Below are positions 1 to 14,000 of a stretch of DNA of 64,000 bases, piece by piece. The position numbers were made by a program, and so were the translations under genes. The DNA lies in assembly GCA_013398295.1 (NCBI GenBank), contig VZSF01001203.1, forward strand, positions 132,492 to 196,491, read 5' to 3'. This stretch comes from Chionis minor (lineage: Eukaryota > Chordata > Aves > Charadriiformes > Chionididae). The notes beneath the pieces were generated by a model, which worked only from the letters and a program-made list of their open reading frames with translations, was not told the DNA's origin and ran no database searches. Numbering within the stretch: position 1 is the first letter of the stretch; each line of letters starts with the position of its first letter.

Positions 1-3000
1 ATGCCTCCTGGACATTGGGGAGGAATGGAAAAGACAGTGTTGGTGTGAAGGTGGGAGACCAGAGAGGCAGGGGCTGCCTGTGGGAACAGGGGTTGGCTGC
101 TTCAGTTGGTGGCTCTCCTGTCTTTGACAGCCGCAGCTCTGGACAGGGGTATGAGCAGGTCATAGTACACTTCTGTCCCCTTCTGCCTCCACCACTCAAC
201 CAAGGAGTGTTGCAACTTTCTACAAGGGTGTTGACCTGAGGATAAAGAAACACCTTATCCTGTGCCTGTACACCTTATCTTGTATCCTGTGACAGATAGC
301 GCCGGGTTCTATGGGCAGCTGGAAGGTCCCCACAGCTGTGAACAAAAGGAGTTCTGCAGCACCCACTTTCTTTTTGTGAAATTTATCACAGAATTAAAAA
401 AAAATTATAAATAAAACCAGAGTTTTATGATTATTACATTCTTAATTTAATCACCACAAGTAAATGGCTAACTTTCAGTGGAACAAATGCCGACGCAGAG
501 CACACTGGTGTATAGCAGAGTACAGTGGACATGCTAGCTCAGATCCACAAGCACCATTAGTGTTCTACTGTGGCAAGGCAAAATAAAGCTCGCTATCTAG
601 CTGAGAGAATTAACTCTGCCTAATAACAGAAAGAACAGTGACCATGAGGACACTACCTTGCTGTGCCAGCTCTAAAGGTTGCTTTGTTGCAACGGCACAA
701 GGAACTCTTTATTGCTTGCTGTTGCATGCTTTAGATATACATTAAGAATTGTGATATCCTCCCAATCCCTTTGTGGTGCACACCAAACTGATGCTGTTCT
801 TGACAGTACATACCATGTGTGGGCAATGGTACCGCAGGTCAGGAAGCATCTGCCTTTCCCTGCCTTCTCAGTGTGCCCTGGGTAAGGGAAGGATGCTCTT
901 TACGGAGCAGTTCCAGTCGATAGCATAAGGCGAGTTGGATCTCTATCTTCCTTTGTGGTGCTGGTCCCCCACAGACGGAATCTGCCTTGTGTTAAATGAA
1001 ATGCATGTAAATTGGATAGCTCTAGGGTTAAAGCTTCTGAATTTTAGAATATAATTAACATGCAAATAAGTTACAAACACTCTAACTAAAACGAAAAGAC
1101 TTGGCAAACTACAGAAGGTGAATATATTTGTCTAAAATAACAAGCTTCTCAAGTGCTGAAGCCATATTTCCTGAGAATAATAAATTAAGTATTTTAGAGA
1201 TGATAAAAAGGCTTTTAATGCCTTTTTTAATATGGGATCACAATTAGATGTTCCCACTCCAAATGGAATGAAAAACTCTGAAAGCCTATCTCAGTTCACT
1301 GCTGTCATTGTCACTGGATATTTGTGTCTGCGTGTGTGAAAAAGTCAACATATTTAGGGCTGGCTGCAAGCCAACATGTGTGTGTATATGAGAAAGAACA
1401 GAGCTTCACTCTACTGTAAAGGCGCTGCTAAGGTTATCAGCCATTCCACTTGTTCTTGTATCCATAAATAGACCATAACTTTTAGTTACTGTACAACTCC
1501 AACTATTAAAGAATTTCTGAAGAGGATAGTCGGGAGTAATAGCATGGGCAGGAACAACAAAACCATTTTGCCAAATTGGTTTAAAGCACTAAAACACTAT
1601 GCTACTAATGCTCATTCTGTCAAGTTACATGTAAAAATAAAGCTCTGCTATCTTTGCTTGCCCTGCAAATGTAAAAGAAAGTGCAAGCCCTCAGTTTTAG
1701 TGAACAACTATAATAGCTGCTGTCCCCCTTGTATTTAAAAAAAAAAAACAAACACACAACAAAAAAACGTCCTACCCAAAACAGGCATAATCACTGACTT
1801 TTCACTCTAAGTGCTATTTTTGAGCCCTCTGCTGGCAAATGTCTTTCTAAAATAGACATTTTTAACTTAACACAAAAAAAAGTGTGGTATAAACAATCTG
1901 ACTATACAAATGGTCACTTAATATTCAAAGTATAATCTCATACTGCCTGCACTGCAACTCTTTATCCAGGAAAAGAGCTACTTTCTATTAGTTTCTTTGG
2001 CCATTCTTAGCCATTGTTGGTTAGTTTTGTTCCCTCTCTTTCCTTTTCACCCCCTAATTTAAAGAACTTTCAACATTTCATAGACAAGACTAAGGGAAAT
2101 GTGAGCTGTTAACACTTGGGATTCCCAGTCCTGACTTCCACCCTACCCATCAAGCTGTCCTGCTGTTTATCCCTCCACCTCCTCCCTCTTGCTCTGCTCA
2201 TGCAGACTTGAGGTCCTTGTCCCTTGAGAGAAGCAGCAGAAGGTAGGACATGTTCGTCCCTACTGGGTAGCCGCTCCTCACCTCATGCTTGTCTTGTTGC
2301 AGCTCTAAGAAATGCCTTCCTTCAGGCAATGTTCAGATCTGTGTTTTACAGTCCTTGTTTGGCAGCCGTCAGAAGCCCCATACATCTCCGCTGAGCGTGC
2401 ATCTGTGTGACTTATCAAAAGACCATGAGCCAGTCAAAACTAAATGAGTTATTTCAACCCTCTCCAGCTGTTTCTAATAAAGTGTCAGGCATCTTTAATC
2501 ATTCCTGGCGTTACCAAATCCTAGGTCCTGCTGAAATTACCTACAATGCTTCTCTACTATTCCTCTGATCTTCATCAGGCCCAAGCAGTCTTATCCTAAA
2601 ACTGCAGAGTGAATTCTATGATCTATCCTTCGGACCACTTCCCATGTGAGAAGGGCTCATGTTTCTCTGCTTTAACAGTAAAGAGGGAAGTCCGTAGAGT
2701 GTTTTTTTTTTTTAAAATTAAACTGAGGCAGGAGGGATCAAGTGATAGTAGCTGATGTTCCTGACTCCTGAATCTGACAGTAGTGAAGAAGTGGAGTTCA
2801 GTCCCTGACCTGAGCTTTGCTAATGAATGCTCACCACCAGAGAAGGCTGGCACGTATGTATTTAGGAGGGGGCTGATAATAGTTGACTTTTATTTGTCAC
2901 AGGAAAGGAGGATCTGAGACAATATGAAGGGTGGGATTCAGGTGCCTAAACATGCCCAGTCGCATTTTTTTAGATGCTTTTGTGTATTTTCGCTTGCCTC

Positions 3001-3774
3001 TGCTGCACCGTAAGGCTGTAGCTGCTCTTCCATAGCTCCTGTATCATATTTACTAGCCCAGCGTGATGTCTCAGATATCGTGTGGCACCAAAGATAGCAC
3101 TAGACATCTATGCTTAGGCACTTGAATCACTCTCAAAGTCTCTAACCAAAATGTCTGTGGGAGAGGGGATATGGAGTCAAGATATGAAGTGCTAAACAGC
3201 TGATTTTCCAGCATTTTTACTTTAGTTCTTTTTTAAAGTAAACTAGATTTTATATCAACATTTACTGAGAGGTCATATACTACCAGGATGACATGCTACA
3301 CAAGTACTACCAACGTCTAACAGATAGATCCACTCCTGAGAGATAATTGAGGGTGGTCTGATCAGCCTCAGATATCACCATTCATTCTGACTGCTTGTTA
3401 GGGCAGAATTTATTGCTTGAAGTAAAAGTAGATCACATTGGCAGAGTGGGGATGTTTCTAAGTGTATGTCTTTTGGGTGAAAGGGAAAAGAAAGTTTAAT
3501 CAGGTCTCTCCTGAGCCCTGTAGTCTACTGATCATGCTGGCTCAAGCTTATGTGATTCTTCTATCGACAGGATGTCCTTTTGCTCAAAATAAAGGCAAAA
3601 GGAGGAGTTAAGTACCAAGTTAGGGTTCAGCAAAGAAACTATTCTATTTCAGCCATCACCTCTTCCCTGGACACACTCTGTTCTTCAGCTATAGAGACAA
3701 GATGAACTGCATTAGCAATCTTCTTTTCTGAGGGGACTAAAATGTCTTGTGACATAAGCATGAGTGTGTTTCTG
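1..3774. other. Intergenic, no gene recognised
   Basis: I see no gene here. ORFs are short and have AT-rich, random-looking composition. The first 240 bases are richer in G and C and contain purine-rich stretches, but I could not match them to a gene or element. There is a short poly-T run near 2702 and A-rich tracts near 1737-1770. On the human map the next gene upstream of FREM2 is UFM1, hundreds of kilobases away, so a long gene-poor stretch is expected. Confidence 0.6.
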
Positions 3775-3924
3775 ATGGAACCACCATCCCTGGAGGTATT
3801 TAAAGATGGGTAGACATGATGCTGAGGGACATGGTTTAGTGGTGGTTTTGGCAGTGTTATGTTGATGGTTGGACTCCATGATATTAAAAGTCCCTTCCAA
3901 TCTAGACAATTCTATGATTCTATG
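3775..3924 (+). mobile_element. CR1 LINE, 3' terminal fragment
   Basis: About 150 bases match the extreme 3' end of CR1 retrotransposons. They include 'ccatccctggaggt', a 'gagggacatggtttagtgg' segment, a diverged 'ttggactccatgat' block, 'cccttccaatct', and a terminal 'attctatgattctatg' repeat. The copy is heavily 5' truncated, as is usual for CR1, and diverged from younger copies, so it is probably old. It encodes at most the last few residues of ORF2 and has no coding capacity. Orientation is + strand, with the 3' end at about 3924. Confidence 0.9.
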
Positions 3925-6900
3925 CCTGGCTATGTGCAACCAGGCAAAAAAAAGCCCCAAATTTATGTCTTTTGGCCATATATTGTGCTCATTTTGGATG
4001 TTTTACAGGAAAATCAGGCAGTACAGCCCTGGAATGACTCCAGGACAGTCTATGACCCCTCCAGCCAAAAAACAGGATGTCATTGTTTAGTTGGCATGTA
4101 ATGCAAGAGTTTAGCAAGGATTGCTAAGATATGCATCTAAGAGCTTTAAACAGCACTTCTGGAATACGGCTTGAACCATATATTTGCACTCAAGCTCAGC
4201 AAGATTAGGAAACCTTTGTTTACTCTTCTATCTCTCGTGTTGTTTTTTCAGTGGGAAACACTGATACAGATAACTGTATTTAGAACTTGAAGGAAAAAAT
4301 AACAAAACTCTGCTTGCTAATGAATCTAACTCCACGTGTGTAGTGGTTCCTGCATATCTACTACTTTGAAAACTAATATTTCATACAAAACATACTTCAT
4401 TTCTTCTTTCTTCTTTTGCATCTTCAGATCCTGTATTTTGCCACTTTTTTTCCTGTGCAAAGACCCTTTATTAATACAAGAGACCTGCTTTAAGCCACCC
4501 AAGCACTTCTAAAGAGAAAGCCAGATTGCTAACTGTCCCATCAGTCCTGTTTGAAAAGCAATGAGAGTGGGTATGAAATGTAGCAAATGGGAAAATTTAC
4601 CAACAACTAGAAACAGCAGTAAACAAAAGACAGCAGAACAGTTTTAGCTAGTAGTAACACCGATGTATTCTGATTTCTGCAAATTCCAATTAGAGGGCGA
4701 CATTAATCCTTCATGCCAGAATATTAGAGAAGGAGCTGCTCCCAAAGCAGCTACATGTTTTGTTAACACTCTTCTTTTCAGATGGATGGACTATTTTAGA
4801 AGCAAGTGATGGAAAACAACATTCTTTTTGCCTTGGCTTTATTTCTTATGCAAAGACATGTCCTTTAAGAGTTTATGGTAGAAATACATGTTTTAGCATA
4901 GGCAGTCTTCTGAATCGCTGCAGTCTCTCCTGTGCCATGTCAGGGAGACCTGTTCCCATCAAAGAGAGTTTAACTGACGTCTCAGCCTTTAGACTGTATC
5001 ATTAAAGATCTTCTGGGATTTAGCTTGTCCTTCCTTGAGTGCACCATGTGTGCATGGTTGCTCGAAGGCAGAATAAGAGGTTTTGATCTGCACTGTCTCT
5101 ATTTATGATTGACTAGCAGAGATTGCATGGCCTCCCCAGGCAATCTCCTTTGTTGGATTAGACAAATAGGTATTTGGTCTAGGTTGAGCTAATCCCACCC
5201 TGGGGCAGGAAGGTGGACTACTTGACCACCTGACATCCTTTTTAGTCCTATTTTTTCCTACAATTTTCTGATTCTTTCCTGATAAGTAGGCTGTTGGGCT
5301 CTTCACAAGGTTAGGCGCTGGAAAAAGTTGAGGACCAAAGGCTGAACCTGTAAATGTACTTAGAAGCTTAAACTTCATTTATTTCTATGGAAGCTGAGAT
5401 CCTAAATACTTCTGTAGAGCACAGGCTGAGCCCAAAACTATCACTTTATCCTGGATAAAATAAAAGAGACATAAAATGACAAAGAATAACTTAATGTTAG
5501 GATCCCTTAACTCCCCTAAGACTTGTGCAAGGTCCTTTTCCTAAAGGTGGCCATCCTTTACCAGTTTAATTTATTGGTTAATGTCCTACCAGATCAATCA
5601 GTACATAGCCTCTATGTCATGACTGATTCACCTTTTATTGAAACAAAGATTTCGGTTACTACTGAAGTATTGATGCTGCCCAAGTTACACAAACTAGCTG
5701 TTGCAGGTGCCTACTTTAGCCATCGCTACCATTATCTCCTCTCTGGGTGGCCCAGAACAGTAGGTAGACTAAGAGACATATTACTCCCTTAAGCTTAAGT
5801 ATCATAAAAGTTTGCATTAAATATCTGCATCTTTTCTACTTACAGCTATTAATTCATCCCTACAATTTAATGGTTTTTCCTTCCTGCAGGTTTAGAATCT
5901 AATCTTTTCAATAAACCTTTCAATCTACCTATTGGTAGATTATTTCACAGGAAATAAGTCATATTTAGGACCTTTTCCTGCATGTTGTCAAACTATATTT
6001 ATTTTTATTATTTAATCCTTCCTTTTCCCTGATAAACTACTTACACTCCTCAGTGATACTATATACTGTGTTTTAGCCCATGCTCCCAAAGGTTGTCAAG
6101 AGATACATAATTTGGTCTTCTAGTACTTTCCTATAAATCATTTCATATGTCCTATAATTCTACCTGTCACTATTAGAATTCTCTTTATTGTGTCTTTGTC
6201 CTTTTGGTATAATGATGCCATAGCTTGCAAAAGGGTGCAGAAAACTCAATTACCTGAGGTAAGGCTGGAGCACAAATTGTGCAGAGCTAGACAATCTTTC
6301 CTGAATAGTATTTGCAGGCTTCGACCTCTGAATATTAGAGCTGCAGTTTAAGATGTACATTATAATCTACAAAGAAGAGTTGTGCCTGGCAGCAAGCTAC
6401 GTGAATGATCATATTTCCACAGAATACTATTAAAGTTACAACGCACTGGGTTTCCTTTGCTGTTGATTCAGAAATAGGGAAAGTTTCCTGAAGCACTGAT
6501 TTCAGACTGAATGCCATTATACCAATTAGCATACTTTGGACTGCTGCCAGACCTTGAAACTGGGCCTTTCCAAGGTCACTTCACATCTAGTCACCTGGCA
6601 TGGGAAGAGACCCACACCTAGGTTCTAAGCTTCAGTGCTCTGTAAATGAAGTCCTTACCAAAGCAGCTTTACTATAAAATAGGCGAAATGCGTTTAATAT
6701 GAAGATCTGACCATTTAGAGGGATTTGTGTAAATGTTCTGCATAACATTTAAGCTACTGAAATTCATTATGTCCAAAAATATATTTCAAGTATTCAGAAC
6801 ATTTACAGTGCAATTTTAATGCATATTTACAAATAACTCTCAAATAGTTTAGCAGTGTCCAGGACCGTCTCATGTTGAGATCTTTGATATATAACTTCGG

Positions 6901-9115
6901 AGCATTTCCTCTCATTAAATATTCATGTGAAACACGTGTATAACAAAGCTTCCACTTCTTTATTCAAAGTATATGCTTAGGGCTCAAATTCGATCTTATC
7001 GATGGGTGTACAAAGCAGACATTTTTCCAACACAATAGTGGTATTGTAGGGAATCTTAAAATAATTTTAAAATCATTTTAAGTAAAATAAGAAATTAATG
7101 TTTTGAGTTCGCATAAACACAGCTGCCTTTAGGTGTCTGCAGTGCAGGTACCTACATTCCTAAGTTCTCACTGTAATTAATGAAGAAAAATGTATATTTA
7201 AAATTCAAGGGTCATTTGTCCTGTTTTAGATTCAGCTTCACAGTCACATTAAGCAAATTCTAGGAGCATTTATTGCATTATCTCTAAAGAGAACCCAAAG
7301 TGACTCTCAAATGCAGATGCCTACATTCAGTTAGATGAATTCTGTTTCTTAATTCACGTTCTCAATTAGAGTAACTTATCAGGCCACTCTGACACAGGAA
7401 GATGAATAGAGAGAGCAGAAAAAGGGCACTCCTGAACTCAGTAACAGAGAGGTTACTGCATGCTTAGCATGCTGGAATCTTACCAGTACAGCGTATGTGT
7501 GTACACAGCACAGCTCCTAAGCCTGGATTCAAGAACTGATCAACCAGGAAGGAAGCAGTTTGCTTCAGCATGACATAATAAGTGTGGTATGTTATCGTAT
7601 ATCATGACATGCTATTCTGACTGTATATCTCAGTGTAAGCAGATTAAAATCATAAATCTTTTTTTTTTTTTTTTTAAAGAAGACGACAACCCGGTTGAAA
7701 GCCTCCCAGAGTTAGAGAATGATGACTTGACCAGATTAAAATGTTACCTGATGTTAATCGCTGCCAGGAAATTTGCCTTTCAAAAACCGTCATCATATTT
7801 TGTTAGGCCAACACGTCACTGATAAATCTCAGTATTTTGGTAAAGTGTAATTTCAAATTCATTTTGCTTATATTCTTATAGAACAGCACTCTTGCTACAG
7901 TACTCTGATACTAACGAACATATTTATTTCAAGTAGAAATGTTGAGATTTGGCTAGCTCTTTGGAAGGTGCGTTTTAAACTCATCTGTTTACAATGGAGT
8001 TGATCATGATCTGCTAGATCTACAGCCTTGCAATAACTGAGCTATTTCATCTTCATTTTGACTACATTGCTGCTAGGATATTAAATGAAATTTAAGAAGA
8101 TCATTTCTGAACTAGCATCTTCACATACCATTCAGTTCTGGGGAAGAGGCCTCTGAGGGCCAAGGTGCTGCTGGAGCGGGAATGAGGAAAAAGCAGGGGC
8201 AGAAGAGAGAAAGAATGCTAATATGAAATCAAACAAATCCAGCTCGCTGTGGGTGAAACATTAGCTCCCAAATGTCCTGGGAATTGGCTCATCTTGCCTC
8301 CATTTCACAATGGTAGCATGAGGACAACTGCCTCTGATACTGCCTTTTCCTTCCTGTCTTTTCCCTCCTGGGTCGCTCAGTTGTTGCTGCAGGGAATACA
8401 CTCAGGCTACCGAGCCTCAGCATCGCTGAGATGCTTCTTCTACAGTTCCTGCTCCCTCTAACTGTGATGCTCAGTCTGTGCTTTTGTCTCTGCTTTACAT
8501 TACAGTCAATGAGATATCACAGAGATTGCCAAACAGCCTATGCTTCCAGTAGCATTACAACTGTAGCAGTAGGGAGAGATTATTATCTCAATCACCCAAG
8601 AAGCAGGATAAATTATTTTCTGTCGAGATCCATATTGATGGATTATCCAGTACGTAAACTATCTCCACGATGGCACAATGCAGATTGAAATGGAGGAACA
8701 CTCACAAGAATAAAGGAAACTCAAACTTCTAACAAGCGTCAGGATGCAATCTTGAAGTAATTTCAGTAATCATGTATACAAAGATTAACTGGGGCCATTT
8801 TACTTTTATGAATGTCAAGGCAGCGTTTTCACATGTACCCTGGTTCAACTCGATAGACAGGCTTCAACTCTGGCCTTTCAGTCATTATGAAGTTTCTGTT
8901 TCTTAAGTCCTTTTTTTCGAGTTAGATTTCATTTCAGTATGTTGTTGATCTAACAGAGATACCTTTAATTCTAAGATACTTTCTGCTTCTTTCCTAACGC
9001 TTGAGTAGACTTGTTAAGCTAGATGTCTGCGTAAACACTAGAAATCAGGCAACACAGTTAACCTGCCCCACTTCCCTACACCTTCTTAGTTTATTTGGAT
9101 AAGCTCTAATAAAAT
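3925..9115. other. Intergenic, no confirmed gene
   Basis: AT-rich DNA without a recognised gene or mobile element. The only stretch that stands out is 7660-7822, a T-run followed by an exon-like open frame with several CpG dinucleotides; it is described separately as a finding. Confidence 0.55.
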
Positions 9116-9121
9116 TGTGTA

Positions 9122-9153
<32 letters not shown>

Positions 9154-9182
9154 ATGCGTATGTGTGTGTGTGTATATATATC
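9116..9182. repeat. Compound TG/TA microsatellite
   Basis: Two blocks of alternating TG followed by TA dinucleotides, separated by 'aatgcgta'. The two-block structure suggests an internal duplication or slippage of one TG-TA unit. It is a candidate for length polymorphism. Confidence 0.95.
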
Positions 9183-11027
9183 TCAGAAAAGTATTTATGA
9201 CAAGATTGGGTAGACAGTCCCATTCCATATTAGACATAGTTTATCAGCAGTTGTGTGCTTTTGTGCTGCGTAATGGGCAATATTTTAGACATCGTAGCAT
9301 CTAATTATAAGCGCTGCATAAAAAATTACAACCAACATGAAATGCACTGTGTTTCGCTGTATTTCACCAGTTACCCGGCAAAACCATTTTTACTTCTCAC
9401 AAGAAATATTTACTTTGACTGCTATCATTTCAGGGCACTTCAGAATTTCTAACATATTATCCCTCCTCAAAGATTAAGTGCTATTGTTCCCGCTTTATAG
9501 CAGACAGCAGAAAAGGATAATAACACAGACATGCAAACGTTAGGCATCTGATATAAGTGATGTTTTCAGGTTCCCCATTGTGTATAGCTAGGCACTGATA
9601 AAGGCAATTCATCCCTCATGTCTTCAATGATCCCATCTTTAGGATGAAAAGGATGTTCTCTTAGAGGTGTCTATTTTCATCCCTGTGCTGCATGTGACCT
9701 ACCGACCCAGCCTTTTCTTGCGGTAAATGGAGATAGAGAGTCTTTCAGAGCATTATTCACCTTGTTCTTAAGTAGTATCTAAAGTAGGTCAGATGAATTG
9801 CAAATTAAAGCACCTTTTCTTTCCACTGATAACAAAGGAAGCCTGGAGTGACAAGCACTGAAGTAACTTCACTGTAGGCACCTGAAGTTAGGTGTAATGA
9901 GATGTTTTCATTTACTTCAGATTCAGGGCTTTCCTGTAGGAGGACGCTCACTTGAAGAGGATTGATGGTTTTTGTGAACAGTAAGTAAAGCTCCCCAAAA
10001 GTATTTCTTTTCTCCTTCCTGTGACTTGTCTAATTTCCAGGACTGAGGTCAAGGGATCTGAGTCTTCAGTCATTAGATTGAGCAGTATGAGGTTCTTCTT
10101 TCATCAGGCCATTTGCTAGTCTAGCATTACTGTGAAGGGCAGAAGGTGTCCCAAAACTGTTTTGTAGCCTGGCAGTTCAGGTAAGAGGGAGAAACATTTT
10201 AAGCCCTCTTTGATTGTCAAAAGCCTAAAATCCACCTCCAGTGCTTCCTGAGAAGGTGTTCTAACCACTAGTTTATTTGCACATATCAACAACTGGTTTA
10301 CCTCTTCCTTCAAACAAACAGGCAAAGATGACTCGCAATTGTTATGGCATGTCGCTCACTGTCTGTTCCTCACTTCCTTACACAAAAACAGTAACATCAA
10401 GGAAGTCATGGGGGCAGGGGATGATCCATGACCTGTGACATTTCATTTTGTACAGATCTGTAGGGATTTATTATCTGTGTATATGCTTTGGGAGCTTTTT
10501 CAATAGATATACACATGTGCTTTTTCTTTATGTGTTTTTGGACTGTTTATTTATGGTATCGCTTCCATTGTTTTACAATATTCTGGAGTGGCTGGTTTCA
10601 AATCTGAGAAAGAAACATATTTGCTTCCCAGTTGAAAACTTCACCACTGAGGCAGAGCAGTCCTGGTGTATTCACAGAAAAACATGTAAAAAACTTTTCA
10701 GACAGTTACAGACTTAAGAAATATTGTAACTTAAAGTAATAGAGTAAGTTTAACTCCCACAAATCCAAAATATTTCATTAGATGAAATAATGTAAACCTT
10801 CTGGGGCATTTAAATGGGTTCTGAACTAAGAGTGACCGCTCAGGGCAACATTGTGTTGTGGTCATTACTGACCTCTTATCAGTCTATAGCAAGGGGCAGA
10901 AAAGCAAATCTAAACCTAGACATATAATGGACAGTAACACATTACAGAGATTAAGGTTGTATAAATGAACGGCGTGGAATATCGCATGCGGAAATGAATT
11001 GCTTTGTGAAGATTTTGCTTAATTCAA

Positions 11028-11068
11028 TTCAATTCAATTTTGCTTAATTCTCCCTGAGGAGGGAGAAT
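11028..11068. repeat. AATTC pentamer repeat plus 9-bp perfect hairpin
   Basis: Three to four 'aattc' units are followed by a second copy of 'tttgcttaattc' and then 'attctccct-gagg-agggagaat'. The arms are 11047-11055 and 11060-11068 and the loop is 11056-11059. The 9-bp arms are perfectly complementary. There is no T-run after it, so nothing specific suggests a transcription signal. Confidence 0.8.
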
Positions 11069-14000
11069 CCTTCTATGGATATATATGATGTGTTTGATGC
11101 TCATTTGGGACTTCAGTGTAGGATTTAATCCATAACGGGCTCTGAACAGACCATTTAAAAAAGAAAAAAGTTGGGTATTTTTTTAAGGCATATGAGCAAA
11201 CACAAAAGACCAAAGGTTTAAACAGTAACAGGGAAATCTGCCACGTCTGGAAATGGTGCAAAGATACTAAGGTGCTTGTTTAGGTACAGGGTAATCACAG
11301 GTTGTATTTCAAGCAGCCATCCCCCGTAAGGGTCCCAGCATTATTTACAGAAATACGGTGAGCACAGGCCTCATGGTGACCCAGCTCAAAAACCTCTGTG
11401 TACCAACCATATAGACCTCACCTCCCAGCTGAGAGTCTTTCAAATAAAGCTGCCAATTTTACTTTCCTGAATATAGCTGGAAATACCACAAATACTGCAA
11501 ATACAAAGGTTTTTTTGACTGCAAATGCAGTCATCATAGTTATTTAGCTATCTAAGGCAATTGGCAAGATCTCTCGAGATGCTGTTGTGTAGCCCCTGGT
11601 AGAGATCCTGATTTACCTGCTTAACTGCAGATTTACATGCTGTAGCAAGAGTAATCTTTATGGGGGGTCATGTACTGGTGGCCTCTGACCTCATCCCTCA
11701 TTATTTGGTGAGTGTATGTTTGCTAATTGAGCTGTTAATGGCAAATAGGTTTTTTTAAGGAAAAAAGTTTTATAGCTAACTGCTTTTTAGAGTGGGGAAG
11801 GTAGCTGCACATTTTGTGTGGTCTATCCAGAGGCCCAGAACCTCTTACTGCAAAATACTATTTTCTCTCTCTATTTTGTTTCCATTTGGCCAAATATATT
11901 CCCATCGGAGCTCCTTTGATTTCAATGGACTTGTCAGGGAGGAATTTGGCTTTCCAAGTCACATAATACGGGGACGTCACAAAGGTGGGCAATGTTTTGA
12001 AACTGATATTTAACTCTGTTTTTACTTTCTTGTAAACAAGCCACTCGGAAATCTCAAAGGTCGCAGCACCAGCCTTTGAACATGCTGCAACACCTGCGCT
12101 TTGGATTCCCTTCTGTATCAGAGCACTAAAGAGACCTGCATTACACGCAAGCCTGAGGATGCTTCAGAAGAGATTTGGCTTCTTCAGGAATATGAATCCA
12201 TAGGAAATGGCAGAACTTGTGGAAGTGCCTTTAAAAATATTTTTTAAAAATAGTTAAAAAAAAAGCCCGGGAGCCAATAGGCTTGGGGATTTTGAATGCC
12301 TGATAAAAATGCAGCGGCATTTATCACACCTCATTTTGCAAGTCTAGGAGTTAAGCACCTAGTCTAAGCCAGGAATTTAAGCCTCCCCAAAGCAGGGATG
12401 GAAGGACATGACCACTTCTCAAACATCTTTCACAGGACGAGATGCCTCTAATCTCCATCTCCCTTCACTGATTATAGGAGTAGTCTCTCTATGGTGTGGT
12501 GGCTGGCTGGGAGTTGCCACAATTTCTTCATTTCTAATATGAAGCCAGCAATAAGCGACTCAAACCTCCTCCTACTAGGGCTGAGAGACCCCAGTTTAAC
12601 ATAAGATCAGTGAAGGAAGTAAAGTGCAAGGTCTAAGTCAGACACCTAAAATAAATGGCCTGAATACAGTCCTTTTACGCCCAAAGGGGTGATGAATACA
12701 CAGAACGCTAATTTGATATCAGGTTACTGAATGCACATTTGAAAGACTGTTTCCTCACTGAAATGCCACAAACTCATTTTACTCCAAAATTTATGTTAAA
12801 AAGGGGAATGGACCAAAGGGCTTTCCATCTTAAGCAGTCATATTCTGCCTCTTGCACTCTACACGTACATATTGGGATGGGAAATCAGAAACTGCCTTGC
12901 AGAAGTTTTGGGGTTCTCTTTAAGGGCAGCCAGCTGTGTCCCAAGTCTGTGGTGAGTACATGGTGCCTCCTTTCTCAGACTTGTACTCTGGTGGTGTTGC
13001 AAATATCTTTCTCCAAACACAAATCCTAGCTGTTCTTGGACTTCCAGTTAATGTCTCTGTCGCTTGAAAGATTAAGTTAGGCATCAAGTACATATCCATG
13101 CCTTCAAAAATCTTCCCTCTAAAATAAGCTGTAACCTGAAATGGGATTCTTACTTGTTAGCTGCTGGGTTTTGTCTGTGATGAACACCTTCTGCATTACT
13201 GGTAAGGTAAAATCAGTTCGATATAGAAGTTTTATAGCTGTTGCTCCAGAACAGATCCTATTTCATAGTATACGTTGACACTAATTGATGGTTCATTTGA
13301 ATGTGAGTAAAAGTCTGGAGAACTAGTTTGAAACAAATTTACAGAAGTGCCAGGAGTTCAACTTGCAACGTTACAAATGCCTAATTTTAATAGGTATGCG
13401 GGTGAAACAGGCACGTACATCCGTATGCCTTGCACATTAACAAAATCCTCCTCTGTCATATTTTAAGCTGCCTGTGATTCTTATCTTAGCAAAACTCATT
13501 GAAGACAATACAAGGCTTGTCTGAGTGGAAGTCACAGTATCAGATGCAAAAGGTTAAGATGTCTGTGTATTCACCCCAGTTGTGTGCAAAATGGGAGTAA
13601 AGGTAATGTTGGCTAATTTGGGGAAATCTCTATGGGGAAAGGAAACATAGTAAGTGGTTGACATCACGATCTGGATATGAAAAGCTGGGGGGGATGCCGG
13701 TTCTTGTCCTCTTCACAATCTTACAGCTTTGTTCTCATTTACTTCCCAGCCTATGGCTAACATAAAGGCCAGTAGTTTATAGCCACAGCAAAACGTGTAT
13801 TTGGCAGTGAGACTGTTTGAATTCTAATACAATGAAACTGGCTGTGTGGGGTGGTTTTGTTATGACAACTGAAGCTACAAAGATTAGGTAAAACTTCTCT
13901 TATAAAGCGGGAGAGAGAAAATTACAGTGAAGGGCATCTTAAGTGCTTAAACAACAGTTTTTTTACCCTTTGATATGCAATTTTAATAGTTATCCAAGGT

